From Protopterus annectens (Eukaryota; Chordata; Ceratodontiformes; Protopteridae), in assembly GCF_019279795.1 (NCBI RefSeq), contig NC_056732.1, positions 178,530,691 to 178,594,690 on the forward strand: a stretch of DNA of 64,000 nt, given 5' to 3'. The stretch's first letter is position 1; the number at the start of each line of letters is the position of its first letter. The notes under the pieces are model-generated. The model did no database searches. It saw only the letters and a program-made list of their open reading frames with translations, and was not told the DNA's origin. The position numbers were made by a program, and so were the translations under genes. Below, piece by piece: positions 10,451 through 21,879 of the stretch.

Positions 10451-10563
10451 CTGGAGTTCACCATTCCAGCCTATATCATGGTCATAATTCCCCATGGTTG
10501 GTACAATAAGGTTTTTGGGTTTTCTTTAAATAAGCAAGTTTTACTTAGTTTCATGGAATTTTT

Positions 10564-12037
10564 TCATTTGTGGTCTAATGAGGCGTCTAGTACTGATGCG
10601 GAAGCAGACCTTGCAGAGGTCTCTGCTGCATCGTAACTGCATTTAACAGACTGTCTGGCTACCTGGGAAGCCAAGGACAGTTTAAATGCCATCTCAGATT
10701 TGGTGGGACAGTCAGAAGTAGATACCAAGAGAGTAGTGGCTTGTGAAACTAGGTCCAAGGCATATTTAATCATGTGAGTTTGGTAGTGGATGGCTCTGAA
10801 GGCCAGGGTGGAGGAGGTGTAAACCATCTTTCCTATTCTGTCCATGCTTTTGCTGTCCTTATCAGTGGGTAGAAGAGATGCTAAAGGACTCTGTCTAGAT
10901 TGCTTAAGCAGGGTCTTCCAGGGGTGGCTTTACTAGGAACTTCTACTCATCTGGAACTTTGCAGAACCTGTCAGGTCTCTTAGGGGCTAATGGTTGCGAG
11001 TTTGGGTTCTTTGATTCTGAGATGAAAGCATCAAGGTAGGCAAGGATGACAGGTGTGATGGCTGAAGATGGAGATTCTACTTGGAGAAGTTCAAAGCGCC
11101 TCCTTTGAGTGTCAGTCATTTGGGAAGTGCCCCATTTAAAGTATTCTTCCATTTTTGTGATGGTCTCCCCAAAGGTGATACCTTCTGGTGGAGAGTCACC
11201 TTCTATGGATTCCTCAGCTGGGGAATAGTATTCAAGAGGGGGAGGCAATTTGTGAGGAATAGGAGACTGATTCATCTGAAGAAGAAAAGTAGGGTTCCTG
11301 TTCTTCCTCTCCTCCTTGGGCAGTAGGTAAAGGGAGAGAAGTGGTAGAAGCAGGGCTAGGACTAAGCACTGGAATAGTGGAAATGGAAGTGGCTGTGGGC
11401 CGAAGGGCCATGAAGGCCTACATCAAAGAGCTGGGAAATGATTGCCAGTCTGGGACAACTTCAGAAGGTGGAGTCTGGTACTTTGTTTTCGTTTTAAAGC
11501 CATAGGCCTCAGAGAATGCCTAGGTTTGGCAGCCTGGGAAGTGGTAAGGGGTTTCAGGCAGTGGGATCCTGATCGGGCATCCAATAATATCTGGTTCCCC
11601 CCTCAACATCGGTAAGGACCGACGTCAGGGCCATCTCCGTAGACACACTGGCAGTTACTTCTGAAATGGCTTCTTCAAGGGGTGCCGAAGTAGACTTACG
11701 TCTAACATCCCTCAACCCCTATATTGGAAGCTGGCGGGACATCCGATGGCGGAGAGGCAGAGGAAGTAGGCCTGGAAACCTTGGCCTTTTTCTGTGGGGG
11801 TTCCGTCAGAGCGGCTAATTCGGGATCCATCCTCAGTGCTTGTTTTTTGAGCCTCTAGTTTTCCAAGTATAAGTTAAGAATGGCCAGTCGGTCAGAGAGG
11901 GTCTTGGGTACAAAAGACTGACAAATTGAGCGAGCGCTATGGTCATGCTCCCGGCCTAGACAAAAGATGCAACAGTCGTGCATATCTTTATGCGGTATCT
12001 GGCACCCACATCGGCATTTACCCTTCTTAGCTGACAT
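10564..12037 (-). pseudogene. DIRS-C gag-like remnant
   Basis: The start at 12037 (MSAKKGK) is chosen by alignment with the gag starts of DIRS-B, G and K (MSEK, MSKE, MSDK). The N-terminus has the Cys/His motif (CGCQIPHKDMHDCCIFCLGREH) followed by ICQSFVPKTLSDR. 10943-11275 holds an acidic middle (SPPEGITFGETITKMEEYF). 10564-10845 holds the conserved C-terminal region (VKCSYDAAETSARSASASVL), comparable to the CRAAVTGSVIRRHAWLK region of family I. The middle third is heavily degraded. Confidence 0.75.
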
Positions 12038-12099
12038 CAGCCAACGGTAACTACAGCAAACCAAGCTGAAGTAAATAAGGGCAAAAATCCCCAATGGGG

Positions 12100-12343
12100 T
12101 ACTTAGCTTTAGAAGTCATCGAGTAGAGCAGCGAAGCGACTGATGTGCTGTCGACTGCGGCTGAAAAGTTCGGAGGTCTGTGCGTGCAGACGTCACATTT
12201 AAGGTCCCTGGTTTATGGCCCTTCATGTGACATCCCACGCACCTACAGCAGCCAGGTTTAAGTTTTTGTATAGGAGCCATTCAGGTCACCTGAGGCGGGG
12301 AATCCCAAACTAAGAATACAGTAACACAGGAATAGAAGGACAT
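12100..12343 (-). repeat. DIRS-C 5' ITR
   Basis: The terminal region upstream of gag is bounded at 12343 by homology to the element's own ICR (6910-6960). AGACGTCACAT near 12188 resembles the TGACGTCA site of family I ITRs. No clear TATA box is visible. Confidence 0.55.
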
Positions 12344-12719
12344 CTGTACCTTCTGAAAGGTTTTGTTCTGTTCAAGATGGTTCCTAAGGTACTCTCATTT
12401 ATTTGCCAAGCTGTTAAATTAACAGTCTGGCAAAAAATAACTATTTCATAAGCATTTACTCACAGTAATGCACTCGACTATTCTGAAACCTAGAGTGACA
12501 TACACATCACTTCCTGGCATATTAATATTAATGCCATACATATAACACAACTAATTATAATTTACTTAAAAAAAAAAAAAAAGAAAACTAGCCTTGAAAC
12601 AGTTTTATTTCCACATAAGTGCTTGCATGCACAAGGAAATAAAACTTTATTTAGCTGCTTTAAACATTATCTTTAGGGACATCTGCATCAGATAGTAAAA
12701 AACAAAACAAAAAAAAAAC
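12344..12719. other. Non-coding stretch right of DIRS-C
   Basis: This is AT-rich sequence with an A-rich run near 12570. It has no ORF or repeat structure I can name. A short inverted pair lies at about 12597-12650 (AAACAGTTTTATTTCC against GGAAATAAAACTTT). Confidence 0.5.
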
Positions 12720-13420
12720 AACTCTGTATCCAAGGGAGAGTTCAAAACTTTAAACTGTTTTTTCAATCTTCTGGAAGGTTTTGAGAACTCACCCAAGCAA
12801 ACCTAATTGTAACAGTTCCAGTGGCAGCAGCCGCCTCCTAAGTGTTACCAGCAGAATCATAAGCACATTTCAAATAGCGAGTAGCCACATGAGAAACAAT
12901 CACACATTTTTTTCCCCCCCCAAGAGGAAACAGATGCTAAAATATTCATGTTCTGAAAAGAGGCAAGCATAAATGTTATCAGATCTTGACAGCTGAGAAT
13001 TAAGTGTTGCAAAAGGATTAACTTTTTTTCCACAAATGTTCTTGTTAATAGCAATCCCTCTTCTTCTAACAAGATACTTAGCAGCATCTGGGTTCACTAA
13101 ATCAACAGCTGCTGGGTCTGATTTGGGATGAGAGTATAAAAACTTATAAAGTTTCTCAAATTTATAACCATCTGCTTTCTTGGGGTAGCAGGCTGGCTGT
13201 CAGGCAAGTTACAGGCTGTGAAATAAAACTCCAATGCTGAAAGAACAGGAGAATGTAGGTTCTGGAAAATCCAGTTGTAAGAAATCAGCTACTCCTTCAC
13301 AGACAATGGAATCCACTATGTTCTCACTGAAACAATTCATTCTGGAAACAGCTTTAGAGAAAGAGAATCTTTCAAGTGGGACTGTCAGAAGACATACTCC
13401 TCAGAATCGGAATTAGAAAC
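12720..13420 (-). pseudogene. Probable DIRS gag relic (DIRS-L), strongly diverged
   Basis: Minus-strand reading across 13130-12740, in broken frames, gives NPDAAKYLVRRRGIAINKN and then LKCAYDSAGNT, EAAAATGTVTIRFAWV and QNLPED. The order and wording resemble the gag C-terminal region of the other elements (CSYDAAETSARSASASV; CRAAVTGSVIRRHAWL; SLPEDVKN-type). It may be the host element into which DIRS-C inserted. The match is by eye only and weak. Confidence 0.35.
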
Positions 13421-15323
13421 CAGAGAAAACAAAACAGAATCTTATCCTTTCACAATCATTCTGTGGTTCAAAAACATGGAACTTAATGAGGATTCTTTTT
13501 CTTTAACCAGAACAGCTAAACTGGAAGGGTCAAAAGCTGGAACTAACCCCTGAGCTAAGCCCAAGGAATCACTCAGACATATGACTGAGACAGAAGTATT
13601 AGACAAGTTTTTGCTTCTTTTAGACAGAAATTTCTATGGAAGCAGACCCATTTTTGCCCGGACAAACCTCCCTTGGAACAGACATATCAGTCGGGCTAGG
13701 CAGAGAAGTATGCCCTGCTCCTTCTCCCAGGACCGAGAAAAGTCTCTCCTGCCAAAGGTACTCAAACAGTTGTAGATGTGTCTAATGGCCTGCACCACAG
13801 AGAACAAAGGAAAACAGACGAACGGCTTGTTACAGAATTATATAAAGTAAAACTGGTTTCCTTCACAGTAATAACATGTATTTGATAGAAAAATATATAT
13901 AATTTGGTAGATTGTTTTTTCTTTCACAGTAAACCAAAGTTTTGTAAAACTTCTTTCAACCATAGTAACAGTGTGATATTTTTAGAAACACAGCATCTGC
14001 AAGTACAGAAAAAATGCAGTAAACAAATATGATTAGCTTAACAGTGTGTACTTGTGTGAAACAAAGTATTACACCTCTAAATGTTTTTCTAACAAATAGC
14101 ACTGACTACAGAGGCTTGTTGAAATATAAACAGTTGAATGCATAGATATTCAAGTGAATAAACCTGATAAAGGGAAACGGCTAATGGCAGAAAAGTCAAG
14201 ACTATTCAATCAATGAAAGAATACTTCGGCCTGCTGTGAACTCGTTTTCTCTGGATGAGAAGGATGCAGACAAAGAATGGTTCAATACAGGAAAAGAATG
14301 TTTTATCTAGTTTCAAAACTTCGTCTTTTATGAAAATGACTGAAAGACTATCTGGTGGACATTTTGTAATTTGAGTCAGCTGAGGAAGTGCAGTGCATCT
14401 GATAGTGATCTGTGTTGTAAAGAAAATGTTACAATCTCAACAGTAGTGCTTGGTCAGCTTGTTTCAATAAATCTTTCAGTACACATACAGTTGTGCAGTA
14501 ACTAGTCTGTGCAACTTGGTGATAATTCAATTTAGCAGTGGCATGCCAGACTAATTGGACCCTTTTAAATATTCGTAAAAGTAGTACGACAAGCACTAGT
14601 TAATACTTTGTTGGCACCAGCCTCCATACACTCAGTATTGAGCAGCTCAGCAGTATAAGGTACTTATACATGGGTGAAACAGAGATTTCATCTTTATATC
14701 TGCTCTGAGATGCTCACCAGCATTTTTAACAGACAGGGAGTTTCTAATTTGCAGTTTTGGTCTACAGCCTGATCTCCTGTTAGCCATTCCTGAAAACAGT
14801 AAGCATCTTTCTGAAATTGCACAGATATCAGCAAGGACATAAGTGCTAAATGCAAACATTCTGTGGCCATGGACTTAAACCAGACTCCTGATAAAGTTTG
14901 GATATTATTACATCAGTGATACGAAGTCAGTCAGTAGTGATGTTAAATGCAATAAAGCATTGTATGGTAAAAACAGAAGTCAAAGTTTGTGTGCGGAAAT
15001 GGATTCATTGTTTTGATCAGTATGTACAAAAGTCAATGTCTTAACTGTGGAGACAGACATCCTTGTTTTTAACTTCATAAAACTGTGTTACAGCAATTGT
15101 CCGTAAAGGCTATGCAGGACAAGTCAAAATAGTCAGATGAAGTCGCACGTCATTTTGACCTGCCACTTTCTACCTTCTACAGAAAATTCCAGTCATTTTT
15201 AAATCATGCTAAAAGCTTGCAGGTTGTGGAGACAGCTGAAATGTCTCAGACCTATTGCTCGCATTGAGACGCTCAAAGATAAGGAATTAGCAGACAAACA
15301 GCTGGATGACAAGTCAAAAGAGC
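13421..15323. other. Unassigned stretch
   Basis: There is no convincing gene here. The longest open frames are under 75 codons and resemble nothing I recognise. Part of 13560-13800 may continue the gag relic on the minus strand. I see no RNA gene or tandem repeat. Confidence 0.5.
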
Positions 15324-16195
15324 TTAAAGGACCACTACGGGCAAATGATGAAGAAAACATATATTTTTTATCTTGCCATAATTTACCACACCTCCCAAAG
15401 CATCCTGCAGCAAAATAAGTACTCATTCCTAATTTTATTTTGTTTTTACTCGTCTGCCCTCATGGGGGCAGACATCGTGATTCCTTTGGAAAGCTAAATC
15501 TGTCCCATAATGCACAGACCGAGAACAAATAGCCCTACCATTTGTTGTCAGACTAGACTTCCATTCACTTAGAATGGAACACCTGAAAAAAATTGCCAAG
15601 TTTGAGTCTGCAGCTCATGCGTCATTGACTGGTATGGGCTGAGTTTTACAAATGTTGTTCCTACTGATGTACTACACATTCTCTGAAAGAAACTTGCAAA
15701 AGTGTCACCAAATTACTGAGATAAAAAAGACTTTTCACAAGGAGCAGTTTTGCAAGTTTCAGTTCCTGGCCAGGTTACTCCTCCCATCTCCCCTCCTTCA
15801 GTGGGCTACAGTCTCACATTTCCAGCTTTATTAGATTCAACTATTTAGTCAGCTTTGCATGACAACAGACATAAAAAAAAAAAAAAATCACAGCCTGGTG
15901 TGCCACTAAATCTATTCCCTTGTATGTCTCTATGCCTCTTCACTTCTGAATAGCATTTCCCAGGGAAAAAAAAAAGCAAACGCATCAGTCCAGAGTTTAG
16001 GCCAGTCTATCCATTTAAAATGTGCACAGTAAAATATTCAACTTATAATGCATTTTGGCTGCTGACATGGTTATCTTTACATAGTTATTCACTTATAGTA
16101 TAACCTGAACTTATGGTATTAAATGGTTTATTTTACAACAGCTCTCAGTTTCTTAACAATGACCTCCCAAGCCTCTGATGTGACCTAGTACTTTT
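15324..16195 (+). repeat. Left arm of ~870-bp inverted repeat, begins TTAA
   Basis: The arm starts TTAAAGGACCACTACGGGC and matches the reverse complement of 23232-24086 at roughly 90 percent by eye, with small indels in A/T runs. It includes a short hairpin TCTGCCC/GGGGGCAGA near 15458. The last shared sequence is around GACCTAGTACTTT (16195). There is no coding capacity. TTAA at the outer end recalls the TTAA target of piggyBac-type transposons, but no matching inverted end is visible at the inner boundary. Confidence 0.8.
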
Positions 16196-16639
16196 TCTTA
16201 CTATTGCTTTATCTAGTTTGGCTTAGTTGTATACCTGTAGCATATGTCTCATCCTCTATTAACAGACTCGTGGAGAAAACTTCCAAAGCAGATACTTGTA
16301 TTGAAAGAGTAGCAACAGCTGTAGCAGTGAAACTACACTCCAAAACAATGCACTCAAACATAGTACTGACAAACATAGGGTAATGTATATGCCTGAATCA
16401 AGCAGTGATGCAATTGCTAGGGACTTCACTGATTTTACTCAACCTCTCCTTTTCATAATCCATAACATTCGCACCACACTTACAAAGCCACCTCCACCTT
16501 CCACAAACACAGCTACCCACAACCACACAACATACCAGTCAAATTTAAGGCTTTTCCCACCTCTCTGCAAAACACTGCTGTAAATGACTTTGGTAAACAC
16601 ATGAAAATGATTGATGGGTGTTGGTTCAAGACTCCCATC
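16196..16639. other. Unassigned stretch
   Basis: There is no gene or named repeat. A C-rich, CA-rich tract lies at 16475-16540. Confidence 0.5.
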
Positions 16640-16927
16640 CATATCTCTCAACAGTACAGATTTTTGCAAAAAAAGTCCAGATTTTTTGTCTGTTTTTCAT
16701 AAAATTTCAGTTTTCTGTCAAATCACTGGCAAATCATTGAACGCTGAAGTCAGAAAGCTGACAGGCATTTGATTTTCAGACTTCAACAATTCACTCTAAT
16801 GCAAAATCTGTATCAACTTTCTAAGTTTGTAAGTGCAATATTTATAAATTGTCCCATTTTGGGGCCTTTGTCCCCTATTATTTATGGCCTTGTCCAGATT
16901 TCTTGTTCTATAATGTTGAGAGTTATG
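16640..16927. mobile_element. Small non-autonomous TIR element (MITE-like), 288 bp
   Basis: The left end CATATCTCTCAACAGTA and the right end reading inward CATAACTCTCAACATTA form an imperfect inverted pair of ~15 bp. There is no ORF. The left end is nearly identical to the start of the unidentified insertion at 9446, suggesting one family with copies of different length. Confidence 0.5.
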
Positions 16928-17330
16928 TTGTCATCCCTTCCTACTGGAGCCAGTCCACTGCACTTGCACAAGTGCCCCCCTCAGCAGGGCAGCAAGCAGG
17001 TATCAGTGCAGATTTGCTTTATAGTTCTTTTACACCACACACACACACAGTAAATCTTGTTGCCCATGTTATTTATTTTCCTTGGTTTCGTTTCTCTTAC
17101 TTGCAATGTTACTTTTACTCATTTTTTTCTCCTGCTCCCATATCTACCCTAATTATTACTTCTAACAAATACTTTTTCTCACTCTTTCTTCTCTTCCCCT
17201 CCTCCTCTTTATCCACTATTTGAACTTTTCCACTCTGACATTTGCTTTATGGGTAAATAATGAACTGTCACCCTTATGTCAGCACATTTCAATGCTACAT
17301 AATATTGTATTTAGTCTAATAATAGGTTCA
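16928..17330. other. Unassigned stretch with CA run
   Basis: CACACACACACA lies at about 17036-17048. An open plus-strand frame spans 16849-17223 but has no resemblance to any family I know and is low-complexity (Tyr/Phe/Ser rich), so I do not call it a gene. Confidence 0.45.
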
Positions 17331-17499
17331 TAGGTAGGTACTACACTATCGGCCTAAGTAAGCCTAGCCAACAAGTTTCCCTGGCTTATGCCACCCAAGA
17401 AAGTTATTTTCCTGTGCCACTGTCTAGCAGAGCCACAGAAGTGATTCCCAGGGTATATTTTCCTATCTCCCATCCACTCAAAGATTTTTCTTGAAAAGT

Positions 17500-18647
17500 G
17501 CTAATGAGGAACTTTGCTTGACATAGAAGGGTAGCTTGTTATAGGAAGTCTCTGGGACAGGAATCTATCTCTCCAGCATGTCCTGTTTAGGGACCTATAC
17601 CTTGTCACCACAATAGAGCGTGTAGCTCAGAGGGATTGGGATTTCTTTAGGTGTAGCATGTCCAACAGCTCTGGGTTTGACATAGCTTTATATGTTAGGC
17701 AGAAATCACCTCGGAGTAGGCGATATGCTACGGAGTAAAGCTGGAGTTTTTTTAGATGGTTAGTGTAGGGCATCTGTTTGAGGCCAGTAATCCTCTTTGT
17801 GAGGTACTTCGACCTTTCCAGCTGCTGCAAATGTCTTGTGAGGTACATTCCAAAAGGGGCATTGTACTCTATAATGGGCCTAATGAGTGTAAAGGGGAAC
17901 AATGACCTCTTTTTTCCTGGATGAGAACCCTTTTGTGATGAGGTGTGCAATGTAGAAGGACTTCCTGACTACTGTGGTGATGTGATTATCAAAGGAGAGA
18001 CTACTGTCCACCTGAGTACCAAGGTCTCATCACACATTCGGTGTTAAGTAGACTACCACCTATGTGGTAGCTCACGGTTACAGAGTTTTTAACCAAAGGG
18101 GATGACAATGCACATTTTGGCATCGAGCTTGAGGCCATGGCTCTAACACCAGGCATCTGCCTCAGTAAGGCCCTTCTGTAGGATGTCCACATTTGGGAAC
18201 TCTACTATGGCTCCTAGTTTGCAGTCATCTGCAAACTTCGTTAGCCAGAGGCCCTCTGTGTTTGGTATCTACTTCTCTGAAGTACAGGCTAACAGGAGAG
18301 GTCCCAGAACTGAACCCTGTGGTACTCCACTTGTCACTGGTTTGATGTCAGATTTGGAGTCTGCAACTTTTACAGTGTGGGTTCTGCCAGTGAGTCAGTT
18401 GGCAACCCATCTTGTGACGTAGAGTTTTATACCTAGTTTGAGTTTAGCTATAATTCCAGAATGGGGGATGGTGTAAAAAGCCTTGGCAAAGTCAAGATAG
18501 GCTGTGTGAACCACCTTAGCCTCATCAACTGCCTCAGAGAAGTCAATTAGGTTCAGGATGCATGATCTGCCTTTCATAAACACGAACTGGGTGGGGTTCA
18601 GAGTTTGGAGGTTACCAATGTCTGTTTATGAGTTCCATGATGATATC
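17500..18647 (-). pseudogene. CR1-3 ORF2 C-terminal part (RT)
   Basis: 17627-17950 carries the CR1 C-terminal region (LIRPIIEYNAPFGMYLTRHL, LYSVAYRLLRGDFCLTYKAM). 18395-18583 carries KGRSCILNLIDF and VVHTAYLDFAKAF, the RT motif A region. The motif C region (KFADD in CR1-2) is read only in broken frames near 18230. The frame continues at 20213. Confidence 0.8.
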
Positions 18648-18649
18648 TG

Positions 18650-20212
18650 ACAGGGCTTAGTGGTAAATCACTTTGGCTGTGGTGTGCAGGGTCCTGGGTT
18701 CGAGCCTTGCAGAGGCTGTTTATTTTCAATCATAGCCTCACCTCAGGCTTTGTGCCTGCTGAATGGAGCACAGCGACTGTTATCCCACTCCACAAGGGGG
18801 GAGCCACCATGGACCCCGGGAACTATCGCCCATTAGCCTGATGAGCCTGGTCTGCAAGGCCATGGAACGTATCATCATGGAACTTATAAACAAAGACATT
18901 GGTAATCTTGAAACTCTGGACACCACCCAGTTCGGGCTTGTAAAAGGCAGATCATGTCTCCTAAACCTGATGGACTTCTTTGAAGCAGTCACCAAAGCCA
19001 TAGACAAGGGTAAGGTGGTTCGCACAGCCTATCTAGATCTTGCCAAGGCTTTCAACACCATCCCCCACTCTGGAATTATAGATAAACTCATTAAACTAAG
19101 TATAAATCCCTATGTCACAAGATGGTTTGGCAACTGGCTCACTGACAGAACCCACACTGTGTAAGTAGCAGACTCCAAATCTGACTTCAGACAAGTGGAG
19201 TACCACAGGTTTCAGTCCTGGGTCCTCTCCTGTTTGGTATCTACTGCTATGAAGTACAGGCTAACACAGAAGGTCTTTGGCTAACAAAGTTCGCAGATGA
19301 CTGCAAACTAGGAGCCATAATCGAAACTCCTAATGATGTGGACATCCTACAAAAGGGCCTCACTGAGACAAATGCCTGGTAAGCCACGGCCTCAGGCTCA
19401 ATGCCAAAAAGCGCACTCTCATCCCCTTAGGTAAAAACTCTGTACCCATGAACTACAACATAGGCGGTAGTCTAAAACCAAAAGTGTGACAAGAGACCTT
19501 GAGACACAGGTGGACAGGATTCTCTCCTTTGATAATCACATCACCACAGTAGTCAGGAAATCCTTCTACGTGGCACACACCATCACAAAAGGTTTCTCAT
19601 CCAGAAAAAAAAGAGGTCATTGTTCCCCTCTACTCATCACTCATTAGACCCATTATAGAGTACAACGCCCCTTTTGGTATGTATCTCACAAGACATCTAC
19701 AACTAGAAAAGCCACAGAAAAACCTCACAAAGAGGATTACTGGCCTCAAACAGATGCCCTACGCAGACACTCAAAAATCTCCAGCTTTACTCCGTCACAT
19801 ATCGCCTACTCAGAGGTGATCTCTGCCTAAAATACAAAGCTATGTCACACCCAGAGCTTTTGGACATGCTCCACTTAAAGAAACCCCAATCCCTCCGAGC
19901 TACACGCTCTAGGGACCTAAACCTTGTCACTACAATAAACAGAACATGCCGGAGGGATAGATTCCTGTCCCAGAGACTTCCCATACTCTGGAATAAACTA
20001 CCTATTTATATCAAACAAAGCTCTTCATTAGCACTCAAGAAAAATCTTGATGACTGGATGGGAAATAGGAAATTCACCCCGGGGGTCACCTCTGTGGCTC
20101 TGCTCGACAGTGGCACAGGAAAATAATTTTCTTGGGCGGTAAAAGCCAGGGTACCTTGTTGGCTGGGCTTGTATAGGCCCCAGGGCTGATAGCCTAGTAC
20201 CTACCTATGAGC
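18650..20212 (+). mobile_element. Chimeric insertion: tRNA-like head joined to truncated CR1 (CR1-4)
   Basis: 18650-18730 reads like a tRNA-derived promoter: CTTAGTGGTAAATC as A box and GGGTTCGAGCC as B box. From ~18738 the sequence is a plus-strand CR1 from mid-RT to the normal CR1 3' end (ATAGCCTAGTACCTACCTATG, ~20212). The unit interrupts CR1-3 precisely between 18647 and 20213, so head and CR1 body probably arrived together. Confidence 0.65.
18738..20126 (+). pseudogene. CR1-4 ORF2 fragment (RT to C-terminus)
   Basis: 18763-19164 encodes SLVCKAMERIIMELINKDI, KGRSCLLNLMDFFEAVTKAI and TAYLDLAKAFNTIPHSGI (motif A). Motif B (QVSVLGPLLFGIYC) and the FADDCK motif C follow in broken frames around 19200-19310. 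19842-20126 gives the C-terminal region (HPELLDMLHLKKPQSLRATRS). It has several frameshifts and is antisense to its CR1-3 host. Confidence 0.8.
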
Positions 20213-21868
20213 CTATACGTTCCATGGCCTTGCAGACCAAGCTCATCAGGCTAACAGGACGATAGTTCCCGGGATCAGTGGTGGCTCCCCCTTTGTGGAG
20301 TGGGATAACTGTTGCTGTGGGCCATTCAGTGGGCACAAAGCCTGATGTGAGGCTATGATTGAACATGGTGCTTAGGTGGGGAACCAGTTCATTCTGAAGT
20401 TCGTGTAAAACGCAGCCTGGGATGTTGTCCAGTCCCATGGATGCTGTGTTTTTGGCTTTAGAGAGTGCAGCTTTTACCTGTGTAGTTGTGATTACAGGGG
20501 CTCTGCATTCTTCCTGTATAGATATGGGCCCTTTAGGGTGTGAGATGGTGGTAAAGTTAGCACTGAACGTATCTGCCACAATGTTGTCAATATCAGTTGG
20601 TTCTGTAATTTTCATGCAGTTGTGCTGTAACTCAAAGTAGATCTGGGTGTTGCCATTGAGATTCTTGACATAGGTATAGAATGCTTTGTGGTTGTCCTTA
20701 GAATCAGTGGCGATTTTATTTTCATAGCTAGCTTTGGATGCTCTTATAAGGGATCTCAGCATCTTACTGAGGCTGACCAGGGAGCTCCACCACTCATGGG
20801 ATTTTACTGTCTTTTGCAACAGTTTCTTCCTTCTGTTGTACAGTTTATTTATGGCAGGGGACTACCAGATTGGCTTCCTTTTTTGCAGGATAGCTTCTTG
20901 GTTCTGTTTGGGATAGCACGATCCATGCACTCATGCAAGTGCTTACAGAGTGCATTTGTGTAGGATTCAGTCGTTAACTGTAGTGGCCGTCTGCATGGGT
21001 GTCATGAAGTTCGCCACTTCTGTCTTAAGAAGCATGAAGTTGACTATAGAGAAATTTTTTACCGTGGTTTCCTTAATGGGGGATGGGGGCGGGATGTGGA
21101 TATCTAGGGTGATTAGCTTATGGTTGGATCGAACCAACGAGGAGTTGACTTTGGGTGTGGAACACCGGTCATTCATGTTAGTAATGACTAAATCTAGGAT
21201 ATTGTTGCCCTTGGTGGGGGTGTGGATAAGTTGATCCAGGGCACTGGAATTTATGAATTCCAGAAAGCGTTGAGCGAAGGAGTTGGTACACGAGTAGTTT
21301 TCCCAGTTAATGGTGGGGTAGTTGAAATCGCCCATTATTAGGGTGTTTAACCCCTAATATTTTCCAGTATATCAAGAAAAAAGGAGTGGGAATCCTGGGG
21401 CATGATGGGGGATCTGTAGCAAGCTGCAATTTGGATTGCAGTTTTGCCCACAGTTGGTTGCACTTGGATAACCTCGGATGCACTATGCTGAGCAACTAGC
21501 TTGGAGGTGTGGATATCCTTAATGAATATGGGCACACCTCCACCTTTGGTGTTACGGTTCAGGTTACATGGCCGAAAAGTGTGGTATGACTTATAACCTG
21601 GTAGTACAGGGGTGCTCTTTGGAGCCTTGAACCAGGTCTCAGTCACTGCACAGGCATCGATGTTCTCCATTTTAAGGAGTGCCTTGAGTGAGTGCATTTT
21701 GAGATTTAGACTTCTAGCATCGAGTAGCATTACCCTCAGTTTTTGCTTGCCTGTTCCTGTTACATTTGAAACTTGTCTAAAAAAGGCACTACAGGGACGG
21801 CAAGAGCCTTCGCCAGTATCCGGAATCCCATGGGCGGCAGGTGCAGGCCATCTCTGGCAAAGCATCAT
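20213..21868 (-). pseudogene. CR1-3 ORF2 N-terminal part (endonuclease and RT start)
   Basis: 21347-21868 carries the apurinic-type endonuclease start (MLLDARSLNLKMHSLKALL, VTETWFKAPKSTPVLPGY). 20967-21335 continues it (MGDFNYPTINW, LDLVITNMND). 20205-20819 gives the RT N-terminus (NYRPVSLMSLVCKAMER). Frames are broken between these blocks. Confidence 0.85.
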
Positions 21869-21879
21869 GGTCTGTTGAC

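Larger units (their letters stand above)
6910..12343 (-). mobile_element. DIRS-C, family III DIRS retrotransposon, decayed
   Basis: The minus-strand order is 5' ITR ending at 12343 (GAATAGAAGGACAT), gag, a ~1-kb foreign insertion or replacement (9446-10450), RT-RNase H, tyrosine recombinase, and part of the ICR (6910-6960). The ICR stretch CTTCCATTCCTATGTTGCAG is the complement of the terminal region at 12320-12343, which confirms the DIRS layout. The 3' ITR is cut off by DIRS-A. The proteins are clearly diverged from families I and II. Confidence 0.8.

Noticed and set aside
16849..17223. A 124-codon plus-strand ORF as a host gene
   Set aside because: The composition is Ser/Phe/Tyr/Leu-rich and low-complexity, it starts inside the TIR element, and it has no family resemblance.
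18650..18730. A functional tRNA gene
   Set aside because: It has recognisable A and B boxes, but I cannot fold a proper acceptor stem or anticodon arm. It abuts CR1 sequence, so it is a retroposon head.
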